Below, in pieces: positions 58,152 through 64,000 of a stretch of 64,000 nt of DNA. The notes beneath the pieces are model-generated. The model saw only the letters and a list, made by a program, of their open reading frames with translations. It made no database searches and had not been told where the DNA came from. The position numbers were made by a program, and so were the translations under genes. The stretch covers positions 100,055,792-100,119,791 of the forward strand of contig NC_089584.1 of NCBI RefSeq assembly GCF_019320115.1, read 5' to 3'. The number at the start of each line of letters is the position of its first letter. Position 1 is the stretch's first letter. The DNA is from Miscanthus floridulus (taxonomy: Eukaryota > Streptophyta > Magnoliopsida > Poales > Poaceae).

Positions 58152-58331
58152 TTTGTACTTAGGGTAATTTGATAAACAAAGACCCCTGTTCTTCTATGGA
58201 TATGCTTCAATGCAATGCCTTCGTGTATGATTGTGAATGTTTCTTGCTCTTTTTGTTTTTTGCTCTATAGGCGATACATGTCGTATCGGCTTTTACTGTC
58301 TTTGAAGATTTTTTACTTTTTGAACTAGAGG

Positions 58332-58350
58332 CGATACCCTCCTGGTATCG
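58332..58350. other. Hairpin downstream of cargo copy 2
   Basis: CGATACC-CTCCT-GGTATCG. Same stem as at 56561, loop changed at one base. A related hairpin CGATAC-ATGTC-GTATCG lies at 58272-58288. Confidence 0.7.
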
Positions 58351-58351
58351 A

Positions 58352-58619
58352 CTATTGGAGCCGAGAATGAATCGGCTATTAAATTCAGATGTTAGGATAA
58401 CATCTCTTCATGCATTTTTCATTCCAAAGATCAAACGAGCGATCAATCCAAGTCAAACATCCTATTAAGTGAAACAGAACTTCTCTTAAGAAATCCATTA
58501 ACTCTGAATCGAACTTACACTTTAACTCAGCATTCACATACGTCGGCCTAAACCCATTTCCAAGACTCAATGTTTATTTTTCCTTAACTCAATGGCCGAT
58601 GCGACGCCACGATTATTGA
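58352..58619 (-). other. H2 junction between protease and cargo
   Basis: Short non-coding stretch where RT, RNase H and integrase would be expected. None of their motifs is present on the minus strand. Confidence 0.6.
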
Positions 58620-59297
58620 TTAAAATAAACTTTCAGAGCCGATTGCTTGAACCGGTTGTTGGCCTTCATTATTAATCCTGATGAAGCCTCCTTCCCATGT
58701 TTTGCTAGAAAGGCATTCGAAGTCTCCTAATTCCCAAAACACTGGATCGGTTGTTGCGATGCTCACAGACTCATCAGCGCGAACCACCTCGACATCATCC
58801 CCATGCCATTGAATCAAACATTGATGCATGGTTGATGGCACACAACAGTTTGCGTGAATCCAGTCACGATCGAGGAGTAAACTGTATGAGCCTTTTCCAT
58901 CGATGACAAAGAACGTGGTGAGCAGAGTTTTACTCCTGATTGTCAACTCGACGTTTATTGCCCCCCGGGTCTTAGATGTATTCCCTCTAAAGTCTCTAAG
59001 CATCATGTCAGTCTCAAGCAAGTCTCCTAGTCCCTTGCCAAGCTTACGAAAAGTAGTGTAAGGCATAAGATTGATAGAAGCTCCCCCGTCCACTAATATT
59101 TTGTTCATCGGCTTTCCATCAACAAAACCTTTCATGTATAAAGCCTTCAAGTGCCGATGTTTGACTGGCTTATCAAATATCGCTTGGTGGGTAACCATCA
59201 ACTTGGCAACCATCTCTTCATACTCTGATTCATCAAAGTCTGAGTAAACTTCCTGATCTGTCGGAGCTCTGAATTCTAATGGCAATAGAAAAGCCAT
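58620..59297 (-). CDS. H2 aspartic protease domain (open)
   Basis: A 225-codon open frame from an ATG at 59297. DESEYEEMVAKLMVTHQAIF and KALYMKGFVDGKPMNKILVD lead to the active site VDGGASINLMP, followed by RDFRGNTSKTRGAIN and FFVIDGKGSYSLLLDRDWIH. This is the gypsy protease with the DGG/DTG Asp kept. The frame is probably the C-terminal part of a gag-pro polyprotein rather than an independent gene. It ends normally at 58620, and the polymerase that usually follows is missing. Confidence 0.85.
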   Translation of the reverse strand: MAFLLPLEFRAPTDQEVYSDFDESEYEEMVAKLMVTHQAIFDKPVKHRHLKALYMKGFVDGKPMNKILVDGGASINLMPYTTFRKLGKGLGDLLETDMMLRDFRGNTSKTRGAINVELTIRSKTLLTTFFVIDGKGSYSLLLDRDWIHANCCVPSTMHQCLIQWHGDDVEVVRADESVSIATTDPVFWELGDFECLSSKTWEGGFIRINNEGQQPVQAIGSESLF

Positions 59298-59856
59298 TTA
59301 GATATTAGCCGATGGTTGTTTCTTATCAGCTATTTGCTTGGTACGCCACACTTGAGTTTTATCGGATGGCTGAGCCTGCTCTATCTCCTTATTCCTTAGG
59401 CGTTGCACTCTTCACTTCTGGCTTCTTGTTAAACCTCCGGGGCACCATTGGCCTTACTGCCAAACATGTTCCCTCTGGTTGCTTCCTTCTTCATGATCAG
59501 CCCAGTCTTGGTCAACAACTCTTTTTCCTAGCCGATCATGAATACTTTTATTTTTTAAGCGTCGATCCATGTTATTATGATGATATGTATCCTGAGCATG
59601 GATAGACCGGTGGTTGATTTGAGATTGCCGAAACTCCCAATATTGATTGCTGCATTCTTAACAGTCATGTTTGGTAGGTAATTTCAAACCTTCGTTCCAG
59701 CAGTATCTGAAGAAAGGACAATTCCAGTGCGATTCGGCTTGCTTCCTTTCATATCTCTTTTTCTAGTTGATGCTGGTATTCTTGATCCTCTAACCATCGC
59801 TGATAATCTTTTTCCTTCTGCCGCTGTCACTTGTTTAACGGGATCTGAGATGTGAC
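59298..59856 (-). other. H2 gag-protease linker, frame-disrupted
   Basis: Minus-strand sequence with coding character (KDYQRWLEDQEYQHQLEKE) but several stops. Probably the decayed nucleocapsid-protease linker. Confidence 0.5.
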
Positions 59857-61943
59857 TCACGGCTTTGTCGCTCCATCCTTTGACGTTTCCCCCTGTTCAT
59901 ATTGGCTCCTCTGCTGATTACGACGTTTTCTAATCTCTCTGTATTCATCAGCCGATATTTGCATCTTGGGATGAACTGTTCCCGTTTCTCTCGATTTGGC
60001 CGATGTTAGGACCTTAGTTTTTCCTTTGAATAGCCCAACATCAACCATATTTTGATCTCCTAGGAAAGGATTATCATCCACCTTCATCTTACGAGGTGTA
60101 TCAAACTTGAGCCTCCCTTGCTGAATAGCCCTCTGTATATGCTGCCGAAAAATTCTGCATTCATTAGTGGAATGAGAAGTAGCATTATGGAACTTGCAGA
60201 ACTTCTTATTCTTCAACTATTCAGGGGGTAACATAACATGATTGTCCGGCAATTTGATCTGGCCCTTCTCAAGTAAAAAGTCAAAGAGCTTGTCCGATTT
60301 TGTGACATCAAAGTCATAGCTCTCCTCGACTCCTCTTCCCCAAGGATTTGGCACCATTACTATCTTCTTGCCCCAATTCCATTCAGCTGCAGCAATCTTC
60401 TCTTCTTCATCTTCATAGCCATCATCTACTGAGTATGGATCGTAAGCTTCGGCTACGGTGGTACTTTTCTGGAATCGGGTATCTCAGCGCATACTCTAGA
60501 ATTGGCTATTGAGCGCTGCTACTCGTTGAGCCAATTGACCCAAGTTGTTAAATTCTTGTCCTAGCAATTTTTTCTTTCCATATTGGCAACATTCCTTGGA
60601 CAGCTAAAGCAGCTAGCTGATCATCGGCCAAGTTCAATGAGAAGCACAAGTTCCTAGTTTCTTGGAATCTCTAAAGAAACTCAATGCCCGATTCATTAGT
60701 CCTCTGTCTCATGGTTATCAAATCGGTTATCTTCTTTTTCTCTAGTCCTAGTGTAAAAATATGTATGAAACTTCTTTTTTAGGTTAGCCCAATTGGCAAT
60801 GGAGTTGACTGGTAGTGACGAAAACCAAGTGAAGGTTGGCCCTGATAGGGATAAGGAGAAGAAACGAACTCAATGGGCATCCTCAACTGATGCTTCGCCC
60901 AATTGTGTAAGATACCAACTGACATGTTCTATTGTGCTTATACTGTCTTGACCGATAAACTTGGCGAACTCTGGGAGCCTGTAATTTGTAGGAAGAGCGA
61001 CCAAATCATACCATTCTGGATATGGATGTTTGTACAAAAAGGTCGGCCCCTTTGGCTTCAGACCGAATTGATTCTTCATCATCTCGGTCACCTTCAGCAG
61101 CAACTCGTCAGCTTACAGATTTGGGTTTCTCGATACTTGCTGACCCATCTGTGGATTGAAATCCCACGTGCCTTGATATCCTGAATTTGGCATCATATGG
61201 AGGGTGTTATAATCCGTGCTATAGTGATAGCCTTGTGGAATCTTAATCTGTTGGGTCCTTTGCTGGCTCGCTGCTTGAAGTCTCTGATTATAGACATAAG
61301 GATCTATATCTCTACGGGTCCTTTGAATTGATGGTGCTATTTTTTGAGCCGACGATGGTATGTGGCTTGATGTGCCAAAATTGATCACCTGATTCTGACT
61401 TTGCCCCGCCGACTGTTGCATATGCTGTATTGATGGTCTAGGATTATATTGTATCTGATTTGTAGTAGTGCCTAGAGTTTGTTCAGATGAACCTTAAAGT
61501 GTCTGGACGTCACCATTACCAGCTGGTGCCGCTTCTTGATGGCTGGTACCGACTTGCTTAGTCTCTTGAGTCAACGGATCTGGAATGTTGTAACAAGCCG
61601 ATCCAACCTGACCAACTGGAATTCCATGAATCGCCTCTTTCATGGCGTTGTGAAACGTGTCAACGAAAGCTTCATTGCGGCTTGATATGGCATCACGAAC
61701 AGATTTGTCTATGGCTTCCGTAAAGAAACGATTGTCTTCAGCTTCGACTGTATCTGTCTGCCCATGTAGTAGAACTCTTAGTAGTGAAAATTTCTGAATA
61801 ATTGTGCTGTCACGTGTTTTGGTGTAGGACAACAAACACTTCTTCTGAAATTCTTCTGTAGCTTTGCCGATGGTATCCTTATCTTCATCAGGTAGGTCTT
61901 CATAATGTATCATAAGGATGTTGTCGTTGTTATGAGTCGCCAT
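59857..61943 (-). pseudogene. H2 gag, broken
   Basis: The ATG at 61943 starts MATHNNDNILMIHYEDLPDE. It continues through several frames: a Gln-rich middle (61421-61113), HPYPEWYDLVALPTNYRLPE and FAKFIGQDSISTIEHVSWYL (capsid core, 61050-60900), then ANSIANW-type sequence with shifts. The last open part (60216-59857) contains KFCKFHNATSHSTNECRIFR, a zinc-knuckle-like CX2HX4HX4C. At least one stop and two shifts are present. Confidence 0.8.
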
Positions 61944-61954
61944 GACGATTGTGG

Positions 61955-61981
61955 TGTCCAACCGGGCGTGCTAGAAACGTG
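61955..61981 (-). other. H2 primer-binding site region
   Basis: In minus sense the sequence after the 5' LTR contains TTTCTAGCACGCCCGGTTGG. The GCACGCCCGGT core resembles tRNA-primed sites of Tat-type elements. The gag ATG is at 61943, only 12 bases further on. Confidence 0.5.
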
Positions 61982-63692
61982 TGTCGACATAGAATTTTTG
62001 TCTCCGTGCCGAGGACACACGCAGCAAGCCGGAAGGGTCTGCTCAATGAAGCAGATCTGCCTAGCGTTAGCGCAAGGGTGGTCGATCCTGCGCAATTCTC
62101 CCGAGACGTGCCAGTCAATTTGACCCTGCAATTGACAAGGAGAGAAAGCTTATCAGTAATTAAGGGCGGAACGTGCCGGTGTTGCCAGACAGTCCCAAAT
62201 GTGTGACTCTGAGAGCCGATATGAGAGGAGATCGACTAAATAGTTGATTTTAGCATATTCATAAGAATAAATCAATTAAAGCTTATGGGGTCGTATAAGA
62301 AGAATCGGTTATCATTTAGGATAAATATTATTTAAGCAAATATTAATCAATGACAATAAGATATCAATGATGATCGGTTTATACTGAGCCAATGATTACA
62401 CGTAACCGAACTCCTTTTTGTATAGAGAGACAATTCAACACCACTTAATCATTTAATAAAGATAAATCTAATAAACATGTTAGATCTCATCCATCGCCAT
62501 GACCAGTGGGGCATGAGGTAGAATCATGCGGGCCATAGTAACAACAATAGACTCGACGACCCTAACTCATTACTAATATCAGTGGGGCATGAGGCAGAAT
62601 CATGCAGGCCGTAATACAATAATAAGATCATGGGGCTAACATATCTTTCAACTTATCTCTACTTCAATGATCTCATAATATGAACTATTCGTGAAAGCGC
62701 TCGATATCGGCTAAACAGCCGATTCGGGCACAGCGCACAGTTAAGGTCATGCCTTCTCAGGAACGGATCTACTAACTAACGATTCCTACTCCACGGTGCT
62801 AACAGTGGGGTGAGAGGCAGAATCCCACATGCCGTGATAACGGGCCATGAAACGGTTCTCGCTAATCAATAGATCTACTCAAGATCGAACATGCCTTAAC
62901 CGCACGCTATGCACGATTAAGATTGATATAAAACAGCCGATAAAACATAACTCATCGTTTAAGGTGTAGATTAGATCAACTTTTAGATTAGCAAATGATG
63001 GGTTAAATAAGATATAAGGCCGGTCCAGATCAATCTCAATCGGGCAGAGTGATATTGCTATAATTAAATAAACGATGAAAGCGATAAGCAATATCGGTAA
63101 CTTAATGAATCTACCAAAGACTGACATCCTAAGGTAGAGCCGATAACTTGACCTTGATCTAGTTCAAGCAGTGGGGTGTGAGGCAGCCATACGAACAGAG
63201 GTATAAACCATAACGGTACTTACAGACAAGCAGTGGAGGTCGACCGGATCGATGTAGCTGTCTCGCTGAAGAACTCACCGAGATCTACTCTACTCCTACT
63301 CCTAAAGGGTGGCCGGAGCCGAAAAAAGTAATTAACTTGTATTTAATTGGTTGTTGTTTTTACAATAGCTGGGGCTTGATATTTATACCCGGGACCTGCA
63401 CACGACTCCTGTCTAAGCATGACTCATTATAATTTTTGACCTTAAAGAAAACATTCCTAATTTAAGATAACTTAGACTCTAATCTTTTTCTTTCTATAGA
63501 GTCCGGCATGTTTCGACCTGGCGCTGAACGTAGCCTTTGTTGCTATCCGCTGGCGCTATCCGAGGAGAGCCGATTCCAATTTCTGCATCCGAATCAGCTG
63601 TTTCCGATCTGCACGCAATTTATTCCTCTATGACATGATCCTGGGAGCTTTCGAGTCCCTACAACTTTTTCTTTCAAATTTCGGTGTAAACA
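61982..63692 (-). repeat. H2 5' LTR (in element sense)
   Basis: 1711 bases on the plus strand, TGTCGACATA to GGTGTAAACA. A minus-strand TATA box (TATAAATAT) lies near 63379-63387. Compared with the other LTR it lacks 86 bases after GAGGCAG at about 63186; the other side of the gap is also preceded by GCAG. Confidence 0.9.
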
Positions 63693-63697
63693 ATTTT

Positions 63698-64000
63698 TTT
63701 GTTTAGGAATAAACAAAGCTTAATAAAAAAATTATAGCCTAGTGATCTGCCAAATACAGGGGACACCTGTTTGGTCGCTTGGAGCTTAATCCTTATGATC
63801 TAGTAGTATAGATCTAAATGAAACCCTAAAAATCATATAGCTATGCCAACAACCGAAGGATTTCCGTGATCATCTACCCTACTAATTCACCACTTTTTTC
63901 TTTGCTAAATCCACACAAAAAAATATCCCCTGCTGAGATGCCCCCTATCCATCCACCCACAAAATTATACCCAGAAAAACAACATCTTTAAAACGGACTG
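63698..64000. other. Right flank, nothing identified
   Basis: AT-rich host DNA beyond the H2 target duplication. I see no gene or element ends. Confidence 0.5.

Larger units (their letters stand above)
52848..63692 (-). mobile_element. H2: non-autonomous Ty3/gypsy-type LTR element with antisense cargo
   Basis: Two LTRs (52848-54645 and 61982-63692) flanked by a perfect ATTTT duplication (52843-52847 and 63693-63697). gag and protease read on the minus strand. No RT, RNase H or integrase is present between the protease stop (58620) and the 3' LTR; that space is filled by antisense, gene-like DNA. Such an element needs enzymes from a relative. By eye the LTRs differ at roughly 6 percent over the first 245 bases. 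Confidence 0.88.

Overview
This window reads as nuclear DNA of a grass, most likely a panicoid or andropogonoid species in the sorghum, sugarcane or maize group. The evidence is plant genes with GT-AG introns, Stowaway and Tourist MITEs, a grass-type Helitron, and deeply nested LTR retrotransposons of familiar grass families. The species assignment is an inference. There is no bacterial or organellar sequence, CRISPR array, rRNA or tRNA gene.

Host genes. Only two are clear. A two-pore potassium channel (TPK family) lies on the minus strand at 648-1723; its 3' terminal exon is off the left edge. A full-length ABCB (MDR/P-glycoprotein) transporter lies on the plus strand at 45426-52536. I could join its 12 exons in phase into 1272 codons plus stop with no disabling change.

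Layout. 1-8.8 kb: the TPK exon, then non-coding DNA holding a 1-kb palindromic Mutator-like element with its target duplication and a run of small MITEs. 8803-37390: one Ty3/gypsy element (called G1 here, target duplication GTTGG/GTTAG). Its 5' LTR is split by a 15-kb minus-strand Ty1/copia element (C1, 9088-24352, target duplication GTGGT). C1 in turn contains three truncated LTR-element pieces: G3 (12531 to about 14950), H1 (about 14955-16350) and G2 (20310-22456). G1 proper resumes with gag, pol, a small sense gene with its own TATA box, two tandem-repeat arrays and a long antisense gene with its own TATA box. 37.4-40.3 kb: non-coding DNA with a CACTA MITE. 40327 to about 45011: a degenerate Helitron (Rep plus Pif1-like helicase, minus strand) whose probable 5' end is about 400 bases from the ABCB start codon. 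45.4-52.5 kb: ABCB, with a Tourist MITE in intron 1. 52848-63692: a second Ty3/gypsy-type element (H2, minus strand, target duplication ATTTT), inserted about 310 bases beyond the ABCB stop. H2 keeps gag and protease but has no RT, RNase H or integrase. Instead it carries a tandemly duplicated, intron-containing gene in antisense.

How it fits together. Target-site duplications give the insertion order: G1 first, then C1, then the pieces inside C1. The transposon genes are broken mainly by changes that fit C-to-T decay (TGG to TAG or TGA, CAA/CAG to TAA/TAG), and two catalytic residues are lost the same way. ABCB and the TPK exon show none of this. The least ordinary features are the internal extra genes of G1 and H2, a dispersed 33-base motif in the H-family LTRs, and two joins inside C1 that a single insertion cannot explain.
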